Below, one piece after another: positions 8,402-16,683 of a stretch of 51,407 bases of DNA. The notes beneath the pieces are model-generated. The model saw nothing but the letters and a program-made list of their open reading frames with translations, was not told the origin of the DNA and did not search any database. A program made the position numbers and the translations under genes. How positions within the stretch are numbered: position 1 is the stretch's first letter; each line of letters opens with the position of its first letter. The DNA comes from Oligoflexia bacterium. Its GTDB lineage: Bacteria > Bdellovibrionota > UBA1018. The DNA is taken from the NCBI GenBank assembly GCA_014378465.1, contig JACMNQ010000037.1, positions 1 through 51,407 of the forward strand. Reading direction: 5' to 3'.

Positions 8402-9034
8402 TCAGAACTTCATGCCGGTGACCTGTTCCACCCGACCCTTGAGGTTCACGAGAACGAGGAAACCCGAATTTTCGCCCTTGTCATCTTCGCCTACGATCGA
8501 AACGTTTCCGATCGGGACGTTTGCGGCATCATAGAAACGGAAAGTTCCCATGTAGCCAGGCATCTTGAGAGGAACGTGCACGAAAGTTCCGATCACGGTC
8601 GGGCCCACATAGAAAACGACATCCTTCAGCTTCGGGATTTCAACCGCGAGAGAAGGCATGGTGCCTGCTGCCACGCCAGGGATGGGTCTGCCGCCTGGGA
8701 GGGTCTTTGGATCCAGTTCACGGATGACATCGTGAGTGAGGGTCTTCATGTCTTCTTTGTCGATCCCGATGCTGATCAGAAGGCCAGCGCTCTGAAAGTC
8801 AGGACCAATTTCGATATAGCTGTTCTTGAGTTTCGGGATCGGCGCGCGAAGGCCGGCATCAAAAGTCACGTTCTGGAGCACGGCTGACAAAGTCAGTGTG
8901 CCGTTGATGAAATTCACGTGCGGTCCATCCACACCTGGAATCGTCGGGTTCTTCGCTGATCCTTTGCCACAACCTGATACCAGCGTCGCGACGACCGCCA
9001 AAGCACAGACCATTTCATTCAGTTTCATTTTCAT
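8402..9034 (-). CDS. Lipoprotein, first of a tandem paralogous pair
   Basis: A 210-residue predicted lipoprotein of unknown function. The start at 9034 is chosen for AAGGAG seven bases upstream; nine extra in-frame codons upstream lack one. Signal 1-21, lipobox LVSGC with C22. The mature domain contains FDAGLRAPIPKLKNS, then GGRPIPGVAAGTMPSLAVEIPKLKDV, and a C-terminal VLVNLKGRVEQ. The same order of motifs occurs in the next gene, so the two arose by duplication. The spacing (94 bases) and shared strand allow co-transcription, ending at the hairpin near 8360. Confidence 0.75.
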   Translation of the reverse strand: MKMKLNEMVCALAVVATLVSGCGKGSAKNPTIPGVDGPHVNFINGTLTLSAVLQNVTFDAGLRAPIPKLKNSYIEIGPDFQSAGLLISIGIDKEDMKTLTHDVIRELDPKTLPGGRPIPGVAAGTMPSLAVEIPKLKDVVFYVGPTVIGTFVHVPLKMPGYMGTFRFYDAANVPIGNVSIVGEDDKGENSGFLVLVNLKGRVEQVTGMKF

Positions 9035-9128
9035 ATCTCTCTCCTTGTTTGTGTAGTGCACAACTTGTTGAATTTAAAAATCTTGCGGGTACTGCCTGAG
9101 TCGGTACTTCTGGAAACTGGGTACTGCT

Positions 9129-9794
9129 CTAAAGGGTACTGAGTGCCGTTCCGTCAGTGAGCTGACCTCGAATGAACGGAATCAAAACGAAAATGCCGCT
9201 GGTCGGCTGAGAGGAACTCAGCGAGCTGGCGGGAATGGCGTAAGCTTTGCCGAGAAGGTTGCCTTTCTCATCCGTGATCGCGACTGAGACCATGAGGTCC
9301 AGGACCGCGCCTTTGGGAGAAATCAATTTCAAGGGAACAAACAGACCGAAGGCGTCTTCGGAAAGATAGACGCTTAACTTGAGGCCATGAATGTCCGTGT
9401 CCCAGCGGGGGAGCATACCGGTGGCCACATCCGGCAGTGCTCTGCCGTCGGGAAAACCACCCAGTTCATGATGAACGGAAATGTCGTCGAGCAGAGTCTT
9501 GAGTCCGACTGAAAGTTGAAAGACCGTTCCCGATGAATTGAGGTCCGGGGCAACGGACACGGTGGAGTTCTTCAGTCCTGGGATCGGAACTGTGATTCCG
9601 GCATCCCAATGAAGCTGCGTGGAGACGAAACTCACGAAGAGATTCTGTGAAATCACCGACGTTTTGAAGTTCTCAATTCCTGGAATCGCTTTGCCTTTTC
9701 CGCAGCTCGTGGCGGTCAATGAAAGGCAGGTCAGTAAGAGACTGACTGAAACGCTTCGAATAAGTATCTGAGATCCTTGGGAAATTCTCATCAT
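9129..9794 (-). CDS. Lipoprotein, second of a tandem paralogous pair
   Basis: A 221-residue predicted lipoprotein. ATG at 9794 (AGAG five bases upstream) opens a signal peptide ending in TATSC, with C31 lipidated; a longer reading from 9869 would put a second hydrophobic stretch before it. It parallels its neighbour: WDAGITVPIPGLKNS, GFPDGRALPDVATGMLP, then FVPLKLISPKG and a closing FVLIPFIRGQL. Beta-rich and probably periplasmic-facing. Function not recognised. Confidence 0.72.
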   Translation of the reverse strand: MMRISQGSQILIRSVSVSLLLTCLSLTATSCGKGKAIPGIENFKTSVISQNLFVSFVSTQLHWDAGITVPIPGLKNSTVSVAPDLNSSGTVFQLSVGLKTLLDDISVHHELGGFPDGRALPDVATGMLPRWDTDIHGLKLSVYLSEDAFGLFVPLKLISPKGAVLDLMVSVAITDEKGNLLGKAYAIPASSLSSSQPTSGIFVLIPFIRGQLTDGTALSTL

Positions 9795-9880
9795 AAATTC
9801 TCTATCGGCAGCCCACTGAGTTTGAATTAGATTGTTAATTATTATTAAGAATACCAAAATGCGTCGCACTGCGCAAATTT

Positions 9881-9898
9881 AGTTCGCAGGAACGAACT
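9881..9898 (-). terminator. Weak hairpin after the RecQ-like gene
   Basis: AGTTCG (9881-9886) and CGAACT (9893-9898) form a 6-bp stem with a 6-base loop about 30 bases past the stop of the helicase gene. On minus it is followed by AAATTTG rather than a clean U-run, so termination would be partial at best. Confidence 0.3.
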
Positions 9899-9925
9899 GA
9901 ATGGGACTTGAACGCGAGCTGCGAT

Positions 9926-11023
9926 TTAAACGCATTCGAAGTAACGAATCAGAGCGCTTTTCGCAGACTCTGCGGTGAGGCGGGGGGCCTGATAAAATCT
10001 GAAAGTGTCGAGAAGGTCCTGTTTTTTGCGTGGCGATCCCTGAACGCTCCACTCATGAAGTCCAAAATCTTCGCGGTCCCATAAAGCCAAAGCCTGTCCC
10101 TGGAGCCCGCCGCGACTCACGCGTCCGATGGCTTGAGCGAAGGCGAGGAGTGAAGCCGGTGCCTGCCAGAGCACAACCCAGTTCAGATGCGGATAGTTCA
10201 TCCCCATTCCAAACGCGGAAGTGGAGATGATGACGTCCACTTCCTGGCGCTCGACCTGACTTTCAATCGCCCTTCGTTCTTCGTAGCTCATGCCTGCGTG
10301 GTAGAACGTCGATCGTTTGTTCATGGAAGCGAGAATACGATGCACTCGCTCAGTGCTCTCGCGTGTGGAAACAAAAATGATCCCGGCCCCGCGCCTGCGC
10401 GAAACCCAGTGCACCAGCGTCTGCGCGCGCTCGGTCCAGGGAGTTCTTCTGATCTGAAGGTCCAGACACTCAGGGAGTCCAAAGCGTCCGATCTCGTGAA
10501 TACCGCTCGAGCTTTGTTCGCGAAGGCGCTCCAGAAGTTCCTGTCGCGCCACCCGAGGCAGAGTCGCCGTCAGCCAGAGACTTCTCTCGAGTCTGAGTTT
10601 CGTGATGAGGTTCGGCAGCTCACTGAATGCCGGACGGAACTTCTCGCCCCACTCATGCAGGCAGTGGCACTCATCCACGACCAGGACAGTGGGCCTCCAC
10701 TGAGCCAGCTTCTCAGCGTTACGAGCAACAAGGAGACTCTCCGGACTTGAGACCCACACTCGCGTAGTCGGACCCAGGCGAGTGCGGCTACCTCCCGCAC
10801 TCAGGTGAACTTCGAGCCCCAGGCTTTCAAGTTTCATCGCCTGCTGACGGGCCAATGCGATGAGCGGCGAGACCAGCAGAACTCGTTCGTCGGGATTCAG
10901 AGCCAGCTTCTCATAAATCAGGCTCTTGCCAGAGCCAGTGGCGGCGATGCAGAGCACGTGTGCCGGCTCACGCCTCTGCAGGAGTGCCAGCGCTTCACGT
11001 TGAAAGGGTCTCAGTTCATGCAT
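9926..11023 (-). CDS. RecQ-like DEAD/DEAH-box helicase core, short form
   Basis: A 365-residue superfamily-2 helicase. Motif I is AATGSGKS (about 27-34), motif Ia VSPLIALARQQ, motif II DECHCLHEWG (RecQ-type DExH with the aromatic-rich loop), motif III TATLP, motif V SAFGMGMNYP and motif VI QAIGRVSRGG. The protein stops at ALIRYFECV, which corresponds to the very beginning of the RecQ zinc-binding segment, so the zinc, winged-helix and HRDC domains are absent. Likely a minimal ATP-dependent DNA helicase; the gene is intact, with no sign of a frameshifted continuation with cysteines downstream. ATG start; 42 bases after the flippase-like gene. Confidence 0.8.
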   Translation of the reverse strand: MHELRPFQREALALLQRREPAHVLCIAATGSGKSLIYEKLALNPDERVLLVSPLIALARQQAMKLESLGLEVHLSAGGSRTRLGPTTRVWVSSPESLLVARNAEKLAQWRPTVLVVDECHCLHEWGEKFRPAFSELPNLITKLRLERSLWLTATLPRVARQELLERLREQSSSGIHEIGRFGLPECLDLQIRRTPWTERAQTLVHWVSRRRGAGIIFVSTRESTERVHRILASMNKRSTFYHAGMSYEERRAIESQVERQEVDVIISTSAFGMGMNYPHLNWVVLWQAPASLLAFAQAIGRVSRGGLQGQALALWDREDFGLHEWSVQGSPRKKQDLLDTFRFYQAPRLTAESAKSALIRYFECV

Positions 11024-11065
11024 AGGCTGCAGCCCAGTGCGAGGCTCATGCCTGCCTGCGAGCGA

Positions 11066-12064
11066 TCAGGCTGAAGAGGAAGCGGTCTTGAAATCGGGAG
11101 CCGGCAATTTTTCCGTCTTGAACCTCAGATACACCAGTCCGCCTGCGGCCCCGAGAAACAGTTGGACGAGAACGTAGAAGCTGAAGATATCAGCTCCGCG
11201 CGCAGAGCCCAGCAGATGAAAAAGTCCGGCGAAAGCGGCATGCCCCGTACCCACGCCAGCCGGGAGGACTGGAATCGCGGTCGCCAGAAGTCCCAGAGGA
11301 ATGATCACCAGCATTGAAAGGGGCTCAAGCTGGGTTTCGCCCATGGCGTAAGCGAACTGAATGCAGGCGAAGCCGACACTCAGGTGAATCATGATCGAAA
11401 TGAGAAGTGCTTTGAAGACCGTCGCGCGGTGATGATGGTAATGACGAGTACCCTCATAGATGCGGGTGAGGGAGGCCACTTTTGGAAAACGCACATGGAG
11501 CTGATTCAAAATTTTCAGAATGGGATCGTGATCTTCGCGCACGAAGAAGAGGTAACCGTAGAAAATCACGACGCAGACTGCTGCAGTGCCCACAAAAGCC
11601 TGAATCGCGCTGAAAAATGCCGTCCCTAGAAATGAACTCAGATGCGAGATCAGAGCTCCCGCCGAAACCAGGACCAGAGCTGAAAGCCCCACGATGCGGT
11701 CAAAGAGAATGCTTCCAAAGGCGCGGGCCCGCTGACCCTGGATTTCGTTGGAGACGTAGAATGCTTTGACGAAGTCTCCACTGACTGCGCCCGGAAGCGC
11801 GATGTTGAAGAACTGCCCGATGAACACGAGTTGAAAAGTCCTCACCCACCTCAAATGAATGTTCTGCGCCTGAAGCAGCCACTGCCAGCGAATGGCGGAC
11901 AGAAACATGCAAACCACCAGCGCACTCACGGCTGGAACGATGCGACCAGGTTGATCCAGTGCGCGCCTGAAGGCTCCGACGGAGATCAAGCCCTTCTTCC
12001 CGAGCAGATAGAAGACCACTGCGACGAAGAGGATCTTCAGGGCGAGAGAGACCAGTTTTTTCAT
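11066..12064 (-). CDS. Flippase-like membrane protein (LPG-synthase TM / UPF0104 family)
   Basis: A 332-residue integral membrane protein with about eight hydrophobic helices. It has family features FNIALPGAVSGDFVKAFYV (about 91-109), RAxGSILFDRIVGL (about 114-127) and IPVLPAGVGTGHAAF (about 265-279), as in the transmembrane domain of lysylphosphatidylglycerol synthases and archaeal AglD. Members are linked to lipid or glycolipid transfer and flipping. The start overlaps the upstream amidotransferase stop by four bases (ATGA), tying it to the glycan gene cluster. Precise substrate unknown. Confidence 0.8.
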   Translation of the reverse strand: MKKLVSLALKILFVAVVFYLLGKKGLISVGAFRRALDQPGRIVPAVSALVVCMFLSAIRWQWLLQAQNIHLRWVRTFQLVFIGQFFNIALPGAVSGDFVKAFYVSNEIQGQRARAFGSILFDRIVGLSALVLVSAGALISHLSSFLGTAFFSAIQAFVGTAAVCVVIFYGYLFFVREDHDPILKILNQLHVRFPKVASLTRIYEGTRHYHHHRATVFKALLISIMIHLSVGFACIQFAYAMGETQLEPLSMLVIIPLGLLATAIPVLPAGVGTGHAAFAGLFHLLGSARGADIFSFYVLVQLFLGAAGGLVYLRFKTEKLPAPDFKTASSSA

Positions 12065-12744
12065 GTACTCAGAAAATTCCTGAAGATCAGTTCGCCGATT
12101 TTTGGATCATAGAGTTTCGGTCCATCTTTCGAGTGAAGGAGAACCTTTGGAGTGCCCGTCTTCTTTCGCTCTGCGAAGGTGATGGCGGCCTGAACGAGGT
12201 CCCGTTCGGGATGAAACTGAATTCCGTAGATGGGCAGGTTCTCGTACTGGCAGGCTTGAACTTCACAGTCCAGAGAACGAGCGAGGTGTTTCATTCCCGC
12301 GGGCAGGGAGCCCACTTCTTCAAAGTGCGCGGAGAAGGAGTAAAAGGTGTTCGGCAAACCCTCAAGGAGGGGAGCTGAAGCGACTTTTTCGATTTTCGTC
12401 CAACCGAATTCCGCGGTTTCCCCTCGGCGAAGGATGTCCACGCCGCCGACCACCCGGTTGAGGGCCTGGTGTCCGTAGCAGACGCCGAGCAGTGGTTTGG
12501 CAGTCGTGATGGCTTCGCGAATCAGCATATCGACATCGGCAGCCCAAGGACTGAGCTCCATGCACGACGCTCTCGAACCGGAAACGATGACGCGATCAAA
12601 TTTTCTGAGGTTCGAGGGCAGGTCCTGATGGGGGCCGCGTCTCACGGTCACAGTGGCGCCTTGAAGTGCCGTCGCATACCGGCGGAGGTCAGGGGAGCCC
12701 CAGCTGGTTTCATCCATGTTATTGTCGATGATCAATACGTTCAT
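12061..12744 (-). CDS. Class I glutamine amidotransferase domain protein
   Basis: A 227-residue stand-alone glutaminase of the GuaA-N/TrpG type, which makes ammonia for a partner enzyme. The nucleophile elbow is GVCYGHQAL (Cys near residue 88) and the catalytic pair lies in FHPE (near 176-179). There is an SGSRAS oxyanion-strand segment near 55. It overlaps a WaaE-like glycosyltransferase upstream by 26 bases and the flippase-like gene downstream by four. No synthetase partner is seen nearby, so it may act on a sugar or lipid aminating enzyme elsewhere, or be a gamma-glutamyl peptidase-like hydrolase. Confidence 0.8.
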   Translation of the reverse strand: MNVLIIDNNMDETSWGSPDLRRYATALQGATVTVRRGPHQDLPSNLRKFDRVIVSGSRASCMELSPWAADVDMLIREAITTAKPLLGVCYGHQALNRVVGGVDILRRGETAEFGWTKIEKVASAPLLEGLPNTFYSFSAHFEEVGSLPAGMKHLARSLDCEVQACQYENLPIYGIQFHPERDLVQAAITFAERKKTGTPKVLLHSKDGPKLYDPKIGELIFRNFLST

Positions 12745-13531
12745 GATTCAGGTCCGCCTCGATGAGATAAGCATATTTGAGAAACATGCTGTGAGCTGCA
12801 TTGATCGAAATGATAAACCCTGCCAGCCCATCCATGAAACCTTTTTTGATAAAATAAGTCTCAATGAATTTTCCGGCCGGCTTGAGGAGGAGTCTGATCA
12901 GGCTCGGACGCTGACCCTTCTTGAGCAGCTCCTGATAACCTTCCTGAGAGTATTTCAGATTGGTGAGGATCTGATCCTGAATGTTTGAAAAGGTGTAGTG
13001 AAGGAGGGGCAGGGAAAGTTTCTTCACGGGACCGTCGACCAGAAGAGCTTCATGCACGGCAGGCTCGCTCCAGCGTGCGAACTTCCGGTTGGCCATACGG
13101 GTGAGGAAATTGGGATACCAGCCTCCGTGTTCAATCCATTTGCCGAGATAATACGTCTTTCGCGGAAAGTAGAAGCCGCGGGCAGTCGTGGCTTCTGCCC
13201 GTTCTGAAGCTTTTGAGTCAACGCCTTCAAGAGCCGCAAGAATCTCCTGAGACAGCTCAGGTGAAACCTCCTCGTCGGCATCGATGTTCAAGATCCAGTC
13301 ATGAGCCGCCTGAGCCTGCGCGAAGTTTTTCTGCTTCCCGTAGCCGGGCCAGGGATTCGTCATCACTTTGGCGCCCAGAGCCCGTGCAAGCTCAAGGGTT
13401 CGGTCGGTGCTGCCTGAGTCAACCACGAGAACTTCATCGGCCCAGAGCACGCTTTTCACGGCGCGCACGATGTTCTTTTCCTCGTTCAAAGTGATGATGG
13501 TTACGGAAACCGGTGGACGTGACATGGTCAT
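12719..13531 (-). CDS. Glycosyltransferase family 2, WaaE/KdtX-like
   Basis: A 270-residue GT-A fold transferase, probably adding a sugar to lipid A-core or a similar surface glycan on the inner leaflet. N-terminal VTIITLNEEKNI (about 8-19), WADEVLVVDSGSTDRT (29-44), metal-binding NIDADEEVSPEL (about 87-98), and the WaaE-type YYLGKWIEHGGWYP (about 137-150) with AVHEALL. The C-terminus contains one amphipathic or membrane-associated helix. A paralogue lies at 16680-17507. It starts the amidotransferase/flippase operon, with ugd divergent 59 bases away. A second ATG at 13525 is also possible. Confidence 0.87.
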   Translation of the reverse strand: MTMSRPPVSVTIITLNEEKNIVRAVKSVLWADEVLVVDSGSTDRTLELARALGAKVMTNPWPGYGKQKNFAQAQAAHDWILNIDADEEVSPELSQEILAALEGVDSKASERAEATTARGFYFPRKTYYLGKWIEHGGWYPNFLTRMANRKFARWSEPAVHEALLVDGPVKKLSLPLLHYTFSNIQDQILTNLKYSQEGYQELLKKGQRPSLIRLLLKPAGKFIETYFIKKGFMDGLAGFIISINAAHSMFLKYAYLIEADLNHERIDHRQ

Positions 13532-13590
13532 TTTGAACTAGCATAAAGGCTGAATTTTTGGGAGAAACTCCTCACTGAGGAGAATTTTCA

Positions 13591-14898
13591 ATGCGTATTG
13601 CAGTCGTTGGAACAGGCTATGTCGGGCTGGTTGCTGGGGCATGTTTTGCAGATACCGGTAATACGGTCGTGTGCGTCGATATCGATCAGAAGAAAACCGA
13701 TGCCCTGAAGCGCGGCGAAATCCCGATCTTCGAGCCAGGCCTGGAGACTCTCGTCAAGCGCGGCGCCGCTGAAGGCCGCCTCACTTTCACGACTTCCTAC
13801 AAGGACGCGATCCCTCAGAGTGACATCATCTTTCTGGCCGTGGGCACCCCACCCCTGCCTTCGGGCGAGCCCGATCTGAGTTACCTCAAGGCGGCCTCTG
13901 AAGAAATCGGTCGTCACATGAACGGCTACAAGATCATCGTGAACAAATCGACCGTGCCAATCGGCTCTCACCGAGTGGTGGCGGACTGGATCGCCCCTCA
14001 CACTTCGCACTCCTACAACGTCGCAAGCAATCCGGAGTTTTTGAAAGAAGGAACTGCGGTGGATGATTTCCTGAAGCCTGACCGTGTCGTGGTCGGAACT
14101 GATAATCAGGAAGTTTACGCTCAACTTGCAGACCTCTACTCCCCTTTCGTTCGCCAGGGCAACCCTGTCATCTGGATGGATCCAGTCTCAGCCGAAATCA
14201 CGAAGTATGCGTGCAACTCGTTTCTCGCCACTCGCATCAGTTTCATGAATGAGCTTGCCGTACTGTGTGAAAAAGTCGGAGGCGACATCGAAGAAGTCCG
14301 CCGCGGCATGAGTACGGATGAGCGCATTGGTCGCCATTTTCTCTATGCGGGCGTCGGTTACGGTGGATCGTGTTTTCCAAAAGACGTTCAGGCTCTCATG
14401 TCGACTGCTCGCAAGGAACAGGTTCCCATGGGGATCGTCGCTGCGGCTGAAGCAGCCAATGCCCGCCAGAAGCGCCACATGGTCAATCAGATCAAAGCCC
14501 ACTTTGGACAGAACCTGCAAGGCAAGACGTTTGGCGTGTGGGGTCTCGCTTTCAAACCCAATACTGACGACATGCGTGATGCTCCTGCGATCACGATCAT
14601 CACGGAACTTGCGGCAGCCGGCGCCAAGCTTCAGGCTTTTGATCCAGTCGCCATGGAAAATGCGAAGAAGTACCTGGGCGACAAGACCGTTTACAGCAAG
14701 GGGGCCTATGAAGCGCTTGAAGGCTGCGACGCGCTTCTGCTCGTCACGGAGTGGAACGAATTCAAGCACGTGGATTTTGAACGGATCAAGACGCTGCTGA
14801 AGAAACCACTGATCTTTGATGGTCGAAACATTTACAACTCAGCAACCTTGGCTGAGAAGGGTTTCAGCTACTACGGTGTCGGCAGACCGAGTCTTTGA
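13591..14898 (+). CDS. ugd: UDP-glucose 6-dehydrogenase
   Basis: Oxidises UDP-glucose to UDP-glucuronate with two NAD+, feeding glycan synthesis. 435 residues, full length. Rossmann motif GTGYVG at 7-12, catalytic cysteine C261 within GYGGSCFPKD, central NSFLATRISFMNE, and the C-terminal UDP-binding half with WGLAFKPNTDDMRDAPA. A good ribosome site (GAGGAG) precedes the ATG. It is the only plus-strand gene inside the glycan cluster, reading against the two neighbouring minus-strand glycosyltransferase runs. Confidence 0.95.
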   Translation: MRIAVVGTGYVGLVAGACFADTGNTVVCVDIDQKKTDALKRGEIPIFEPGLETLVKRGAAEGRLTFTTSYKDAIPQSDIIFLAVGTPPLPSGEPDLSYLKAASEEIGRHMNGYKIIVNKSTVPIGSHRVVADWIAPHTSHSYNVASNPEFLKEGTAVDDFLKPDRVVVGTDNQEVYAQLADLYSPFVRQGNPVIWMDPVSAEITKYACNSFLATRISFMNELAVLCEKVGGDIEEVRRGMSTDERIGRHFLYAGVGYGGSCFPKDVQALMSTARKEQVPMGIVAAAEAANARQKRHMVNQIKAHFGQNLQGKTFGVWGLAFKPNTDDMRDAPAITIITELAAAGAKLQAFDPVAMENAKKYLGDKTVYSKGAYEALEGCDALLLVTEWNEFKHVDFERIKTLLKKPLIFDGRNIYNSATLAEKGFSYYGVGRPSL

Positions 14899-14935
14899 GC
14901 TGGTCTCGGGTCCATTTTTGGTACGATTCTCAGTA

Positions 14936-15751
14936 TTATTCTTTGAAGAGCCCGTTTCTGCAGCGGATCTTGCTCGTATCAATCACTTCCTGAAGGAGGT
15001 GTTCATTGGCAGGAGTGAAATCGCGCCTCGGATGCCAGACGTGAAACTGAAGTGCGAGTCCTTTGAGGGATTTGATCCTGAGACCCAGATTCTGGAGTCT
15101 CAGTTCGATGTCCGTATCTTCGCGGCCGTACCCTTCATAGTCCTCATCAAAACCATTGATGGCCACAAGGTCCGCCTTGCTCACTGAATAATTGCAGCCC
15201 TTGAGGTCATCTATGCGTGCCATGCCGAGTTTTCTTCTCAGCCAGGGATTTGAAATTCGGAAAGCGCGCTGAATGTTTTCGGTGTCACCCCAGAAGGAGC
15301 TGCGCAGCAGACTCGGGGTTGGGAAATCGAAATAACCGGAACGTATTTTCTCTGGAGTGAGCTTCTGACTGACCCCTTCTCCCAGTTCCACACGGCGTCC
15401 GGCGAGATAGAGACCCGTTTCCTGCTGTCGAACATGATCCAGCAGGTAATGACGGTGCGGGACGCAGTCGCCATCCAGAAAAACAAGCGTTTCGCCCTGC
15501 GCCTGGCGAAGGGCCTCATTGAGGATGCGGCATTTGCGAAAGCCCTGATGTTCCTGGCGAAAGTGTTTGATTGGGAACGGTGCGGTAGCAGCGTACTTTT
15601 GAATGATTTGCCGGGTCTCCTCACCTGAACCGTCATCACAAACCAGGACCTCGAACTCCTGATGCGATTGCCGAAGCAGCGCTTCAAACACCAGCTCAAG
15701 GTGCTTCGGCATTTCATAGGTGGCCAGAAAAAGCGATGCGCGTGTCTTCAT
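14936..15751 (-). CDS. Glycosyltransferase family 2 with galactosyltransferase-like C-terminal domain
   Basis: A 271-residue GT-A enzyme. N-terminal SLFLATYEMPKHLELVFEAL, VLVCDDGSGEETRQII, then the metal-binding FLDGDCVPHRHY (about 94-105). The C-terminal part CNYSVSKADLVAINGFDED-YEGYGREDTDIELRL (about 194-228) matches the Glyco_transf_7C (W/G-x-E-D) region, so the catalytic base lies in GREDTD. It probably transfers a hexose in LPS or capsule synthesis. Its start overlaps the upstream gene's stop by four bases. Confidence 0.85.
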   Translation of the reverse strand: MKTRASLFLATYEMPKHLELVFEALLRQSHQEFEVLVCDDGSGEETRQIIQKYAATAPFPIKHFRQEHQGFRKCRILNEALRQAQGETLVFLDGDCVPHRHYLLDHVRQQETGLYLAGRRVELGEGVSQKLTPEKIRSGYFDFPTPSLLRSSFWGDTENIQRAFRISNPWLRRKLGMARIDDLKGCNYSVSKADLVAINGFDEDYEGYGREDTDIELRLQNLGLRIKSLKGLALQFHVWHPRRDFTPANEHLLQEVIDTSKIRCRNGLFKE

Positions 15752-16683
15752 CGTGAGCTACCGGAGGTTGGCTTCCCTGGCGTCGTCAGTCGATAACTCC
15801 GATATTCAAAAAAACGGTAACCTGTGATTCTTTCGAGAGTGTCGAGCACGACCTTCTTTGAGTCGGACCACTTCCACTCCAGTGGCGAATCTTTCAGGTT
15901 CCAGTTCCATTTCTTTTCAGAAATTCGTTTCTGCATGACCTGAGGGTGAACTCCTCGAAAGGGTCTGAGTCCCCAGATCTTCTTGTAGCGGTAATTGTCG
16001 CCGGACTGAGGGATCACGGGCCCGGCGGTTTCCGCTTTTTTTCCATGATAGAGCTGATCCATGAAAACGGTTTTTTCCTTCATCACTTCTGGAGGCCTGA
16101 CCCAGCCGTAATGATGGATGCTTGCGCCGGCATGCACGACCTTGAGCTTGCTGCCGTCGTTCTTTCGGAAGCTCTGGGCGTCGCCGACGCTTCGGGCGCC
16201 CGACGACTTTTTCACGACTCGCACTTCGCGCCTGTAGGCACTGCGCGAATGCTGGATGACATCAAAGGAGCCGTAAAAGTGAACGTAATCAAAGAGAAGC
16301 CCTTCGACCGCGGAATCGTCGGCGTAAGTGGCGAATGCACTCCGCAGAGCGGGATAATCCGCTTCATGCAGGATTTCATCCGCCTGCAGATACACGCACC
16401 AATCCCCTTTGCATCGGTCCAGCGCAAGATTGGTCTGCTCGGAAAGAATCAGTCCTCCCCGGCGTTTTTCGGGATCATTCAGAGGCCACTCGCTTTCAAA
16501 AAGTCGGACCTTGCCTTGACCTTCGTGTTCGGCGAACTTCTGGAGTGTGATCCAGGTATCATCATCGCCCATGCCGACATTGATGACGAGTTCGTCCACC
16601 AGGGGGAGCAACGAGCGCAGGGACTCGAGGTATGGATAGCCAAACTGCGTGCCGTTGCGAACCAGGGTGAAACCGGAAATCAT
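15748..16683 (-). CDS. Glycosyltransferase family 2-like protein
   Basis: A 311-residue protein. The opening GFTLVRNGTQFGYPYLESL and DELVINVGMGDDDTW fit a GT2 nucleotide-sugar fold, but the usual D-x-D reads YLQADEILHE (about 98-107), keeping only the second acidic residue in context. The following FDYVHFYGSFDV and SIHHYGWVRPPEVM (about 190-203) are seen in a group of uncharacterised glycan-cluster proteins. It overlaps neighbours on both sides by four bases. Acceptor and donor unknown. Confidence 0.72.
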   Translation of the reverse strand: MISGFTLVRNGTQFGYPYLESLRSLLPLVDELVINVGMGDDDTWITLQKFAEHEGQGKVRLFESEWPLNDPEKRRGGLILSEQTNLALDRCKGDWCVYLQADEILHEADYPALRSAFATYADDSAVEGLLFDYVHFYGSFDVIQHSRSAYRREVRVVKKSSGARSVGDAQSFRKNDGSKLKVVHAGASIHHYGWVRPPEVMKEKTVFMDQLYHGKKAETAGPVIPQSGDNYRYKKIWGLRPFRGVHPQVMQKRISEKKWNWNLKDSPLEWKWSDSKKVVLDTLERITGYRFFEYRSYRLTTPGKPTSGSSR

